NCBI GenBank assembly: GCA_964059195.1
Contig: CAXKWD010000006.1
Span: forward strand, 174,466,825-174,530,824
Origin: Ectobius pallidus
Lineage: Eukaryota; Arthropoda; Insecta; Blattodea; Ectobiidae
Reading direction: 5' to 3'
Length of the DNA: 64,000 nt
Part shown: piece after piece, positions 31,840 to 42,987 of the stretch
Layout: each line of letters starts with the position of its first letter
Numbering within the stretch: position 1 is the first letter of the stretch
Program-made: the position numbers and the translations under genes
The notes under the pieces: model-generated
Seen by the model: the letters and a program-made list of their open reading frames with translations, nothing else
What the model was told of the DNA's origin: nothing
Databases searched by the model: none

Positions 31840-34270
31840 ACTAAGGGTGGCGTGCACCAAACTCATGTCATTTACTCTTTTAGTAAGCCTTACTTCTTTA
31901 GTTCTAACTACTTTAGTAAGCTACTCTTTTAGTAACCGTACTCTTTTAGTAAGGACGGCGTGCACCAACCAGGAGTAAACTAAACTCGGCGGCTTTCAAC
32001 ATAGAGGAATGTACTAAAGAATTAAAAATTTTATTTACTCCCAGAGTAAATGAACTTACTCCACAAGTGGTGGAGAGCACCAACACGGAGTACGTTACTA
32101 ACGTAGTAAGTTGTGGAGTAAATAAGGCCAATATTTACTCCTACTCAGGGGGTGGAGTAAAGTTGTGGAGTAAGTGTGTTCTGTGGCATTTGCGTGAGTT
32201 ATGAGTTACATATCACATTAAATGGATTACATAGTTCAAACTGAGGATAAGTTATTGAGATGAAGAAGGTTGTATACCAAAAATGAGAGTTGTGGCAGGT
32301 GATTTAATAAATATTAAGCGAACCATACCTAGTAGGGCATTTAATAACGTAAATAATTAAGCTCATAAATCCTTACATGAAATTTTGGCGTTTGGAAGAA
32401 ACGATGTCAGATTCTCGCTACATCCATGTGATTTCAGCCAGTCAAATGTGGAAATATCATTGCGGAGAGCGATCCAACTAGGAAGACGTCCACCAAAGGT
32501 GAGGGGAAGAGTGAGTGGAAGGGACGTTTGCATTGCACGGTGCAAGGAGCTCATGTGCTCTTAAATATCTTCCTAGCTGGATCGGCCTTTAGATGTTGCA
32601 GTTCTCCCTAACTTTGGGTCAGAAAACGTCGATGTATTTCAAGCTAATCATATGGATACAGATATCGGCGAGGTATAGTACATTCCAATAAATGAAAGCC
32701 TCCGTTCTTGGAGCTACCCAGAAAACACTTCCCCCTGCTACTTAACCATAGAATTACTGAACAATAGGTGATTCTCATTGTTAAACGATTTAATGTAATT
32801 ATTGTAAATTAATTTTATTACATTACACTTCTATAGCTTAACTTAAAGCACAACATTGCGAATGCCAGATTATAATAATAATTATAAGAGCTAAAAGTTC
32901 AATAGTTGCACCCGCAGTGTTAATGAATAATATGTCCTTTTTTCTAACCCAGGTGTAAAAATGTCCAAACAGGCCACATCGGAAGAAAATTTGACTGACT
33001 CTGGGATTAGCGTACATTGAGAAGGGGACACATTGTAAAACCAATCCTTAAAGACTCCCCAAGTCTCGAATGGTGGAGTGAGACGAGACTTTCATGTTTG
33101 CATTATAAACTATATAGAAAAAAATGCCAACATGAGTGCCGAAAGAAAATTTTAAGGAGGGGCCCGGAGGTTGAAGCTGCACAGGATCTAGAGAAGTAGT
33201 CACTGAAATTATTTTTAAACACACAACCATCTACATAATTATTATTGGAGTTCATAGCTTCCAAAATATTGTACCGCCATTTTTTGTTTAAATATTACAT
33301 TTCTCAGTTGTAATATTATTATTTTTATAAGGTAATATTTTTTAAGTAAATGTTCTGTGCATTTGAAAAAGGACAGAAACATAATGCCCCTTATTAGTTT
33401 TGTTATCCTTTTTATCCCCCCTTTTTCATGATTTTGTGTAATACTTCTTATTAATATTGTTAAACAGTCAATAAGTATTAATAATTCATTCTAGTGAGAT
33501 TTATGATAAACAACTATAGAATAATTGATTTATCGTTTTTGGGGAAGAATATGTAACTTTAGGAAGTATAAATATTTTAATATATTTTAGAACTTTATTA
33601 TTATTATGAGAGAAATAATTATAATATTGACAGTGAATCAATTATGAAAATCAACTGGAAATTCCAATTGTTTGCATTATAATACAGAAATAGGTTGCAC
33701 AAAAATTGTAATCACAGTACCCATACGTAGGCTACTAAACTGAAAATACTCAATTGAAGGAATTAAAATTAGTAATGAATAAAACATTACTATTAGACCT
33801 ATTTTAAAACATGAAGATTGTCATTAGTAATATTTGGAACAACCCAAATTCATATTCATTGTTTCAGCGAACCTTTCCTTTTCATTATCTGGCACTTGAA
33901 TAATACTGGCAATTGAAATGCACGTGTTCTGCTGCGCTGCACTAACGTTTCTGCTCTGTTCTGCGCAGAATTCGACTACTTCTTTAGTAAAAATCGCTTA
34001 CTACTTTAGTAACAACTAAAGAAGTAACTATCAATTGAGCTCTCCAACACCAACTAAAAGAGTAAGTTACTAAAAGAGTAGCACTAAAGTAGTAAATTTA
34101 GGAAGGGAACCTTACGTAACAAAAACCGGTTTGTCTGTCTCACTCTAGCACATACATTAGTATGACTTAAGAGTGAGACAGATGTACTGGTTCTTGTATA
34201 CTCCAGGTCTCCGTCTTAAATTTACTACTTTAGTAAGATTTACTCCTGGATGGTGCACGCCACCCTTAGT
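31840..34270. mobile_element. 2.4-kb DNA element with 20-bp perfect inverted ends
   Basis: Ends ACTAAGGGTGGCGTGCACCA and TGGTGCACGCCACCCTTAGT are exact inverses. Subterminal zones on both sides are packed with TTTAGTAA-type motifs (31867-31955 left; 33975-34240 right). A second end-like block (GGCGTGCACCAACCAGGAGT) lies at 31956 on the left, so ends may be doubled. Interior frames (minus 32363-32554, plus 33017-33199) are short and unrecognised. It looks like a non-autonomous or decayed cut-and-paste element; superfamily not assigned, PIF/Harbinger being one option. No clear target duplication. Confidence 0.75.
34122..34195. repeat. small inverted repeat inside the right end
   Basis: AACCGGTTTGTCTGTCTCAC at 34124 and its near inverse GTGAGACAGATGTACTGGTT at 34172, a ~23-bp stem with a ~25-base loop. 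Possibly a very small insertion in the 2.4-kb element. Confidence 0.6.
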
Positions 34271-34354
34271 CTGTAATTATCTTAATATGTCGGGAGGAAG
34301 AAAACAGTTACTTGAAATGAATGTCTATCGATCAATTCACTTGTCATCGCCTAG

Positions 34355-34780
34355 CATAGGCGTACCGAGGGGGGGGTTTTGGGGGTTTGAACCCCCCCCC
34401 CCCCATTGATTAAAAAAAGGAAAATTGTATAATTTTTTAAAGTCTGCCCATAAATTACTTAATACGAGTATAAAGCGTGGGAAGCTTAAAACTCGTTATT
34501 TTGCGTCTTAATTTTTAAAATTTTCCGGGGGAGGGCCCCGGAAGCTTAAAATTCGTTATTTTGCGTCTTAATTTTTAAAATTTTCTGGGAGAATCCCCGG
34601 AAGCTTAAAACACGTTATTTTGTGTCTTTATTTTTTAAATTTTCCGGGGGTGTACCACCGGAAGCTTAAAACTCGTTATTTTGCATCATAATTTTTAAAA
34701 TTTTCCAGGGGAGGGCCCCCGGACCCCCCTCTCCCTGGATGTTATAACCCCCCCATATGGTCGGCCTGGTTACGCCTATG
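34355..34780. mobile_element. hAT element with internal 60-bp repeats
   Basis: Flanked by TCGCCTAG on both sides (34347-34354 and 34781-34788), an 8-bp duplication. Ends CATAGGCGTACC / the inverse of GGTTACGCCTATG. G- and C-rich tracts follow each end. The interior holds four tandem copies of a ~60-bp unit starting GAAGCTTAAAACTCGTTATT at 34481, 34541, 34600 and 34661. Non-coding, 426 bp. Confidence 0.88.
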
Positions 34781-34788
34781 TCGCCTAG

Positions 34789-35492
34789 TCACTTTTAAAT
34801 ATTCTTAATCGCTTTTAACATCTGGGTTATTTACCGCAGGAAGTTAAGTTAGATAAATATATGCATATTTAGGCGGTATAAGTTTCTACTTCACAATATA
34901 AAAACCTGTATATAACCTTTCTTTATCACCTCACTAATTCACAATATAAAAGTTAACATTTTCATTGGTTCTGTCAGGTAGCTTTGTCTCTTGTGATTGG
35001 GAATTAGCTTAGTCTTCTGCTATGGTTTTAAATATTTGTCGTTAAAGTGGAGTGAGGTTTGGGGAGGAACCTATTTATCAAACGTCAAGCCAAGTGGTGG
35101 CGTCAAGAGTCTTAACAGACAGTCGAGTACCGCCTCTAATACATTGTATCCCTCTATTTAGTTTAATAATTCATAAAGTATTTGTCACTATTGTCTGTAA
35201 TAAGTGTAGTTGTATAGCTTTCTTGATTACGCGTTGAATGATGTTATATTCTAGGTTGTCGTGTAATAATTAATCGTTTGATTAATTATTTGTAATTGCC
35301 GGTAATGTCTTTCGATTCAGATGGTCGTGTTGCATATCAAATTGTCCGTCTAAATGTCCTCTGTCTCGTCATGTAATTTGTTTTATGGTCATTGTAATAG
35401 TCTAGGCGTAATGGTAGTTTTTAGTAGTCGATAATGTTGCGGGAAGTTCAAATATTGTCCGTGAAATGTATTTTCTCGTATTTAATTCCTTA
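34789..35492. other. no feature recognised
   Basis: About 700 bases of low-copy AT-rich DNA; no convincing coding frame. Confidence 0.5.
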
Positions 35493-36695
35493 TTAAGTGC
35501 CAGTATGGTACTTTATGAGATTGTGTGGTGGACGAAAAAATGTCTGTCCGTCTGTCTGTCCGTCTGTCCGTGTGTCTATACGCACCATAACTCAAATACG
35601 CTTTTTCGGATTTTCATGAAACTTGGAAAACACATTTATAATGTCCATGGGAAGAACCCTATTGATATTGAACCAAATCGGTTCACCGGTACCGGAGTAA
35701 TGCCCAATTTAGTGCCTATTTTAATAGATTATGGCGCCTTTGTAATAGAAAGGCCCCATCACTCAAATACGCTGTAGCGGATTTCCATGAAACTTGGTAT
35801 ACCCATTTATGACGTCCATGAGAAGTGCCCTATTGAATTTGAACCTAATCTGTTGACCGGTACCGGAGTAAAACCCAATTTAGTGTCTACTTTAAAGGCG
35901 CAATAACTCAAATACGCTTTATCGGATATTTATGAAACTTCGTATACGCATTTATAATGTCCATGGGAAGACGTTTATTGATATTGGACCAAATCGGTTG
36001 GCCAGTACCGGAATAATGCTCAATTTAGTGTTTTTATGTTAATATATAAGAAGTCGCGATAACTCAAATATGCTTTATTGGATTTTCCTGAAATTTTGTA
36101 TACCCATTTATAATGTACGTGGAAAGACGTCTACTGATATTGGACCAAATCGGTTGACCGGTACCGGAGTAAAACCCAATTTAGTGTATATTTTAAAGAC
36201 GCGGTAACTCAAATACGCTTTACCGGATTTTTATGAAACTTGGTATACACATTTATAATGTCCATGGGAAGACATCTATTCATAATGGATAAAATCGGTT
36301 GACCTGTTTAGGAGTAATGCTTAATTTACTGCCTATTTTATGGTAATATACGTATTCGAAAGAATTTATAAAAAAAATGAAAATCAGTTATCTTGACAAC
36401 ATAGCCTATTGTTTTACTGTGATCTTGTAAGGCCTTGGAAATTAAAATACAGGTAGCTATGACAAAAAACATATTGATTTACATGCTCTTATCCAACTAG
36501 ACCGTTAAAATGACCCAGGTGGCCGAGATGGTAGACCTTTCTTCTTCCGTAAGCCCTGCTTAATGAATAAATCTGGAGCTTAACTTGGAAATCAATTTAA
36601 AAAAAAAAACATATTCTGCATATCATAATTACAGTCATAACTGATTAAACCAAAACATACTGGCACTTTGTTACATCAGTTTACCTGATTTTATT
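35493..36695 (+). mobile_element. P-family repeat, copy P3, with five internal units
   Basis: Most complete copy: starts TTAAGTGCCAGTATGGTACT and ends with CATACTGGCACTTTGTTACA, then CAGTTTACCTGATT. After the GTCTGTCCGT tract it has five tandem repeats of ~130-170 bp beginning near 35587, 35756, 35889, 36057 and 36201. Each has AACTCAAATACGCTTT, TTCATGAAACTTGG-like, CCATGGGAAGA and CCAAATCGGTTGACC blocks. The 103-codon frame at 35466 spans the first unit. A ~30-base piece at 36513-36540 resembling a tRNA A-box (AGGTGGCCGAGATGG) is shared with P8, marking a subfamily. Confidence 0.8.
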
Positions 36696-37315
36696 TTATA
36701 TAAGCCTATATGAACTGACCTGCTACTGGATATAGACTACATTCCTCCTTTCTCATGTATATCGTTAGAAAAAGGGTTTATTTGAGGGAAAAAAAGGATC
36801 AATTGAAAATTACCAGCTGTGAAACAAAAATTAAAATTGAAAACTGAATGCTGCCTTTTAAAATAGCCTAATATCCATCCCAGTAGGGTAGAAGAAGCGA
36901 TCCTGGTGGCACGATTGCAAAGCTCGTAAAAAGCATGACGTATTCAATTCGGAGCATGACAAGATTGTAAAGGGAGAGAAAGAAATATTTCCAAGGCCCA
37001 CGCTTGATTAACTTAAACAAATGCAAGAGTTCACCTGACAATCAATTTGGAGCTTTTCTTGCAGGTCTACGGACCAGAACGGATGTAACTAGAAGGCAGT
37101 GGGCGAGAGCTATCAAAATCTGACAAGTCATCTCCACTCAAATTCAGAACCTATACTATGCTTATAGAAAAAATATTGTGCAACCTGTTTTTCATCTGTA
37201 AGATTAATTTATTCTCATTAATATGACGTTTATATTTTCGCGCTCTTTTGCGGGCGCAAAACACAATTTTCTATGCGTCATAGTAATGAGCAAGTTAGAC
37301 AGTACTAGAGGCAAC

Positions 37316-37357
<42 letters not shown>

Positions 37358-37429
37358 ATTATTATTATTTTTTATTTTTTTATTATTATTTTTTTACAAG
37401 AGCCTGGATCGCTAGTCAAAATGTGTATT
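36696..37429. other. no gene; contains (TTA)n tract
   Basis: Low-copy sequence with a (TTA)n/(TTTA) microsatellite at 37317-37398. Nothing else recognised. Confidence 0.5.
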
Positions 37430-38176
37430 TACTAGCAGGTGCCCGCGGCTTCGCCCACGATAATTAATTGAAAAAATACAAATGAAGAGAAACCTATAAT
37501 AATTATTAAAGCATTATATTTATTAACACTTGCACGCGAATCATTCATAAACTAAACCATTAATAATTAATGAAACAGCTAAAATTCCAGCTTTAGAGTA
37601 GATTCCACGATTAGAAAGCACCGCCTGGGAAAACGATCTCAGATTCGATTATGCAGTTCCAAAGCTAACTGTGAACACAGATAATACGTATCGTTTCTCA
37701 ACTGTTTGTTGACAGATGAATATGATGTGAATTTTATTTGATAAATTCAGTGTAATTTTCAGAAATTATATCATTTTTCAAGGGAAGGAGTGGTTTGGTT
37801 TGATTTTTTATTGTCCGCGATGCTTCCAGGATTAAACTATCAATAAATTATAGCTGGTGTCCGCGGCTTCGCCCGCCATTATTGCAGTAATTCACTCCAG
37901 GATTTTTAAGAAATTTACACTGGCAGTTTATTAAAAATGTTTGTGGTTCAGAGCTGTGAAAATTGTAAGTAAAAATAAAATTAGAATATTTGTTCATTGC
38001 GTTCATTTCACTTAGGCCTTATATAATAAAGAAACGGTTTTCCTAATTTTGTAGTCGTCATGAAAGTTTACACTGCGAGAGACGAACATCGCCGAGTATA
38101 CCCGATGTCTCACGAAGTGGGCGAGCGAGTAAGCACGCTATTTAGGGCCGTTGAATTGTATAAGAGTAGATTTTCA
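37430..38176 (+). mobile_element. S-group repeat, copy S1 (two heads)
   Basis: Begins with the R-type head GTGCCCGCGGCTTCGCCCAC at about 37440. At 37858 a second head (TGTCCGCGGCTTCGCCCGCC) starts a different body ending ATCGCCGAGTATACCCGATG, then CGCTATTTAGGGCCGTTGAA. The whole two-headed structure recurs at 48203-48930 and inverted at 61243-62020, so it moves or is copied as one unit. Confidence 0.75.
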
Positions 38177-38208
38177 GACTCCTATACGTTAGCAAAAATG
38201 TTATAGTA

Positions 38209-38620
38209 CAAGGCACGTCCATAAAGTAAGTTTCCCTAGGGCCGTTTACAGAAACAAAACACAATTCCATGGAAATATTTATTGCAGCAGACACAGCAAG
38301 TGTTCAGCTATTTTTCAACATATTCGCCACAGCGAGACGTTTTTCTTACAGTTGGACCAACTTTTGAACATTTGTGTCCTAGAAGTCTGCCGCCTGGAAT
38401 TAGAACCACTGCACTGTGTAATAACCATCGCCGCTTCTTTGTCATTCTCTGCCATTTATTGAGGTGTAGGAAAAGAAGGAAATCACTGGGAGCGAGGTCC
38501 GGAATGTAGGGTGGATGTTGAAACATCCAGAATAGCTTTCCTTATTTAGCATTCTCGAGACTTGCAGGGAGGTGTTGAAGTATCCACCCTACTGCTCGGA
38601 CCGCGTACCCAAAGATTAAT
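38209..38620 (-). pseudogene. mariner-type transposase 3' fragment
   Basis: The minus strand encodes FQHPPYIPDLAPSDFLLFLH, the mariner PPYSPDLAPSDF block containing the third catalytic acidic residue. It ends CGEYVEK and stop, the usual mariner C-terminus, with frameshifts between (QAADF.DTNVQKLVP is in another frame). The element end CAAGGCACGTCCATAAAGTA follows TA at 38207. The 5' two-thirds are missing. The fragment at 50580-50900 is the same family. Confidence 0.85.
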
Positions 38621-38766
38621 ATTCACTTTATTTCCAGAATATATATTAATTTCCGATACAATGCTGACGTATGCTTAAATCACTGCCTACTGTATCCGAT
38701 CTGATTAGATTAATATACAGAAAACATTTTTGTAGGAAATGATAAAGAAAAGTTTAGTAAAATCAT

Positions 38767-39284
38767 GTAAACTGATGTAACAAATGCTTTTGTTCAATCA
38801 GTGATAATTGCAATTATGATATGCAATATTTTTTTTAAAGTGATTTCCAAGTTAAGCTCCATATTTACTCATTAAGCAGGGCTTATGGAAGGACAAAGGT
38901 GTAGTTTGATAAGCATATCTGAAGGGATATGTGGGTGGTGTTATTTGTCAAAGCTATCTGTATTGCAACTTCCAAAGCCGTATATGAACACTGTAAAACA
39001 ATATGTTGTCATGAGAACTGATTTGCATTTGATATAGGCCTATTACCATAAAATAGGCGATAAATGGACATTAGGCCTATTCCGGTACCGGTCAACCGAT
39101 TTGGTCCAAATTCAACAGGTTTCTTCCCATAGACGTTATAAACGAATATACCAAGTTTCATTAAAATCCAATAAAGCCTATTTTAGTTATCGCGCGTACA
39201 GACACACACACGGACGGACGGACGGACGGACAGACATTTTCCCTTCCCCCACACAATCTCATAAAGTAACATTCTGGCCCTTAA
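38767..39284 (-). mobile_element. P-family repeat, copy P4
   Basis: Inverted copy: starts ATCATGTAAACTGATGTAAC, passes GGTACCGGTCAACCGATTTG, and ends in GGACGGACGGACGG and CACACAATCTCATAAAGTAA. One internal unit only. Confidence 0.75.
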
Positions 39285-39955
39285 TAAAGATTAAATTAAT
39301 GAAGTCTGTGATTGGCTAATTTCAGACCAATTCTTACATGTTATTGGTCCAAATTGAATGTAAGTGTAATTTCGAAAGCACAGGGGCTCTGTACGCAGAA
39401 ACAAAGGTAAATGAGGTAATCAGAGAAGTCTAGAGAAACAAGATGGATGCCGTCTGTGCCCTCCATCCATCAAGGGGTTGTTCAAACAACGCAAATTAAA
39501 AATGCCAACAAACCCGCTGGAATTTAATTAAAAACAAGAGAGTGACGAAACACCAGTAGCTGACGTCATCCCATTGTTGTAATTAGGAGGGGTAATTATA
39601 TCATTGTTAATTACAGGCCCTTTGTCAAATTCCTTCACGATTAAACAAGGAAATATTGCTGGGGTCGCTGCTGCCAGGGTGGATTTCCACAAAAAAAAAA
39701 AGGTAATTAGGGGAAGAGTTATATTCGTATAAAAAAAGAGTTCTTAAGTACAAAAAAATGGAAAGAATAGTGCTCTAATTTATTTACCTCATTTAGCATT
39801 CTATCATTATGTGAAAGCTATTCTGGCCGTCATTAACAAATGCAATTACAACCTCAGCATGTGGGAACAATGGCTTACTTCCTAATGAGGAACTACTAAA
39901 TTAGCATTCATTCCAAAATATTCTCCTTAAAATAATTCTCAAATTCGTTTTACGC
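39285..39955. other. low-copy region dense in AATTA motifs
   Basis: No repeat match and no coding frame. The part 39520-39720 has many TAATTA/AATTA cores (homeodomain-type sites) with GACGTCA at 39561. It could be a conserved regulatory segment, but sequence alone cannot show this. Confidence 0.3.
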
Positions 39956-39963
39956 CATTCTCT

Positions 39964-39977
39964 GTTGCTATGGTAAC
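39964..39977 (+). promoter_or_regulatory. X-box-like motif in W repeat
   Basis: GTTGCTATGGTAAC, an exact fit to RYYNYYWWRRNRAC. The same sequence is at 40088-40101; locus 2 has GTTGCTATAGGAAC at 41675 and GTTGCCATAGTAAC at 41801, both still fitting the pattern. Confidence 0.4.
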
Positions 39978-40150
39978 GATAAACAATTCATTCTTGTAAT
40001 CAATCTCCTATACTTAAGCATGGCCCGTTATAATTTTTATTTAAATAGAGGGCCATGGTTAAATAAAATCCACCACAATCATTATCTGTTGCTATGGTAA
40101 CATTGTCTAATGAAGCTCTAACTAAAGCATGGTCTGATATAATTAAGGCC
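39964..40150 (+). repeat. W-family ~125-bp repeat, locus 1
   Basis: About one and a half units with period 124 bp. Each unit has a GTTGCTATGGTAAC palindrome (39964-39977, 40088-40101), AAGCATGGYCYGNTATAATT and AAATAGAGGGCCATGGTTAA blocks. It recurs at 41625-41855 with period 126. Confidence 0.7.
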
Positions 40151-40795
40151 CGCATTTGAGGCTTTTTATAAAAGGTATTTTAGCCTTTTATTTTCGTGGA
40201 ATAGCCCTATTTAGGTTTTAAACAAATGATTTTAGCCGTCTTTAAAACACTAATATTAACACCGAAAATTGTATTATAATTTTGACACAGTTATTCATTT
40301 TTTTTTAAATAAACAAGTAACTATTCCTTATATCGGTACTCGAAAAATAGCGTAAACAATTGAGATATTTACCCATTAATTAAACAATGATTCTTTCTTT
40401 TTATAGTACATTAATAAAAAGTCTGTAATTCAACGAACACTAACAAGGTGGCAATCATTTAAAAAAATGTGTTCATGAAAAATGTCAACTTCATTTGAAC
40501 CGCATAGTATTTTAAATTTCGATTTCAAAATCCGACTGAAGAAGTCTGGTAGATGAAATAAAAGATAGCTACGTTTACTTAGGCCTACTTGTTTTTTACA
40601 GGCTTGACAGAAAATTACTCGATCAAAAGTTGTTAATTTTTATTATGTCTCTTCTTAAAATGCACAAATTCACATATTTATTTTCCTTTGCATTTGGAAA
40701 ATTATTTAAAAATCGTGTTTTTATGCAAAAGTCCACTTTAGCCCCTAGATGTTTTTTTTAGCAAAAGTCATTCTTAGCTCCTTCAGTACGATTTA
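40151..40795. other. no feature recognised
   Basis: About 645 bases of AT-rich low-copy sequence. Confidence 0.5.
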
Positions 40796-41500
40796 CCCCT
40801 TTTAGGTAGATATCGAAGAAAAATCTACCTATTGCAATGGATACCATGTCATGATTTTCGAAAAATTCTTTCATATCTTTAAGTTTCATGCTCCCCCAAA
40901 TACGAAACCACCGCCCGTTCAAAAAAAAAAAATTGATATTTATATAGATATTTATATCTTTACACGATAGCGGCCGTAATTTTGAAGATATTTGAACCAA
41001 ATTTTAATATGTTATTTCTAGGCCCAATAGTTCGGACAAGTTCGTTAATGAGCAAAATTGGCCCAAGGGGGTGGTCGGGGGAGGGGATTGAAATTTTAAA
41101 ACATTTTTATCTCGGCCCCTATGAAGTATAGAGGGAAACTTTGTTTGAATAAATTAGAGTACTCCCTATGGAGTTCACAGTGACACCAACGATTCGGGGG
41201 TTCGAGTGAGGGTGGGGGTGGGGGTGGGGGATGGAAATTCGAAATTTTTGAAACCACGTCTTGTGGGGCATCATTGAAAAGCTCTTGATGAGTACTCCAC
41301 AAATCAATAACTAGTTTCTCGATAGCTCTCATATAAGACGAGATTTGAATGTTTGAAAAAGTGCTCTTTCCTCTTTCTCGCAATTATTATTGCGGGTTTG
41401 TCATGCCAAGGCTAAAGAAGAAGAGTGCTACGCAGCGACAGTAAATTAAACCGAAAGCACTTTGAAATCTACCTCAGCCTGTAGGCTTGCCTAAAGGGAT
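40796..41500 (-). mobile_element. T-family dispersed repeat, copy T3
   Basis: Nearly full inverted copy aligning with T4. The frame on the minus strand at 41383-41096 begins MRERGKSTFSNIQISSYMRA and carries NRWCHCELHREYSNLFKQ, also encoded in T4 (58100-58468). Its middle has a G-rich tract on the plus strand at 41210-41230. No known domain. Confidence 0.75.
41210..41230 (+). other. G-quadruplex-type motif
   Basis: GGG-T-GGGGG-T-GGGGG-T-GGGGG: four G runs separated by single T, the canonical four-run pattern with shortest loops. It sits in the variable middle of T3. T1 and T4 have C-runs at the same place on the other strand. Confidence 0.7.
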
Positions 41501-41624
41501 TTTTTTGGTTCTATAAGATTCGTAGGCCTTTAGCCAATTCGGAAGCAAGGAAAAATACGTTAAAATGTTCTAATTAGGAAGCTGGGGAAAAATAGGTTAA
41601 AACCTTCAAATCCGGGCCCTAGTT

Positions 41625-41855
41625 AGTTTTATTTAAATAGAGAGCCATGGCTAAAATACAGTACAACCGCATCCGTTGCTATAGGAACAATAACAAATTT
41701 ATTATTGTAATCAATTTCCTTTACTTAAGCATGGCCTGTTATAATTTTTATTTAAATAGAGGGCCATGGCTAAAATAAAATTCCATCGCAATCATTATCT
41801 GTTGCCATAGTAACATACTTTAACTAAAGCATGGCCTGCTATAATTGTTATTTAT
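41625..41855 (+). repeat. W-family ~125-bp repeat, locus 2
   Basis: Two units (period 126 bp) with the blocks of locus 1: TTATTTAAATAGAGRGCCATGG, X-box-like palindrome and AAGCATGGCCTGYTATAATT. Confidence 0.7.
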
Positions 41856-42446
41856 GCTATATGGTGAAGAGGAAGTAGTGTGAGGGTAACCTAGTTGCAC
41901 TGAATTCCTCCCCGTGGCGATATCACTTCTTGTGAAGATCACCATCAATCTCTGCAGCAGGTGGAAATGTTTGAAATTAGAGCACTCGTGTCATACCTCC
42001 GAGGGTGACTTTTTAAACAGTTCAATTAGCAAAGATAACGGACTATCAAGATCTACTTTCTAAGTTTTAATCGTTGAAAATCTTCAACCTCTCACAAATC
42101 AGATTGGTACCTGGTACTTTCCTATACGGTTATATAAACAAGAATGGTCATCTGCTTTTTACACAAATCTACAATTAGCCTATATTCCATCTTGATGGAA
42201 CGTTTCAGTCTTCAATACAAGAAGAAACACAGTCAACATTTCATTTTGGAAAAAAGGGACTGTACTCCTTCCTTATCCCTTAAAGCAAAATATTAATGCA
42301 AATGTGAGAATACCTAAAATAATAATAATAATAATGATGATGATAATAATAATAATAATAATAACAATAATAATAATAATAATAATAACAATAATAAAAT
42401 AAAAATTTTAAAAAAAGGCGAGGAAATCGACCAAAAGTGGAAGTAC
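41856..42446. other. no gene; compound AAT/ATG microsatellite at 42319-42398
   Basis: Low-copy sequence followed by an imperfect (AAT)n tract with GAT and AAC interruptions. No coding signal. Confidence 0.5.
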
Positions 42447-42953
42447 GGCATTGGAAGCTGCAATACAGTTAAATCAAGTAAAGTAGGCCTATTCCCTATT
42501 ACAGGCCATGGAGGCCCATGGGGTTCCAGGATTGTGAGGCTCCCAGATTTTTAGACAATCGGTACATGAAGGTGGTAAAGTTGTCAGCCATACACACCGG
42601 CACCTTTACCCCTAGGATTTCTCCCGGTACTCATTTCTGTTAGAGGAGTCAATAGGGCCACCAGAAGGATTAAGACAATTGAAAAACTTCAATGACCTCA
42701 TCGAGAATCGCACCCGCGACCTTCCGATTTGTAGCACAGTGCCTCAACCATTACGCAACGGCGTACCCCCGAAATACAGTTAGCTTTGACAAATAACGCT
42801 ACCCATATATTCCTTCACATATGCTTATCAAACTAGCCCTTTGTTCTTCCTTAAGCCCTGCTTAATGAATCGATCTAGAGATTAACTCGGAAATCGATTA
42901 CAAAAATAAGTTATTTTCTGCATATCATAATTAAAATTATCACTAGTCTGTCA
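42447..42953 (+). mobile_element. 5'-truncated P-family repeat, copy P5, split by a SINE
   Basis: Left piece GGCATTGGAAGCTGCAATAC and right piece AATACAGTTAGCTTTGACAA..TTATTTTCTGCATATCATAA are P body sequence. Between them lies a SINE at 42472-42772. Confidence 0.75.
42472..42772 (-). mobile_element. tRNA-derived SINE with 10-bp target duplication
   Basis: AATACAGTTA on both sides (42462-42471 and 42773-42782) shows the insertion into P5. On the minus strand it starts near CGGGGGTACGCCGTTGCGTA, passes a TGCGTAATGGTTGAGGC A-box-like region and a GGTGCGATTCTC B-box-like region, and then a non-tRNA body to the 3' end. The promoter boxes are imperfect, as usual for old SINEs. Confidence 0.8.
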
Positions 42954-42987
42954 TTAAGCACAGTTTAAGCTCCATTTATGAAAAACA

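Noticed and set aside
38282..38509. Plus-strand frame MQQTQQVFSYFSTYSPQRDV
   Set aside because: Antisense shadow of the mariner transposase fragment.
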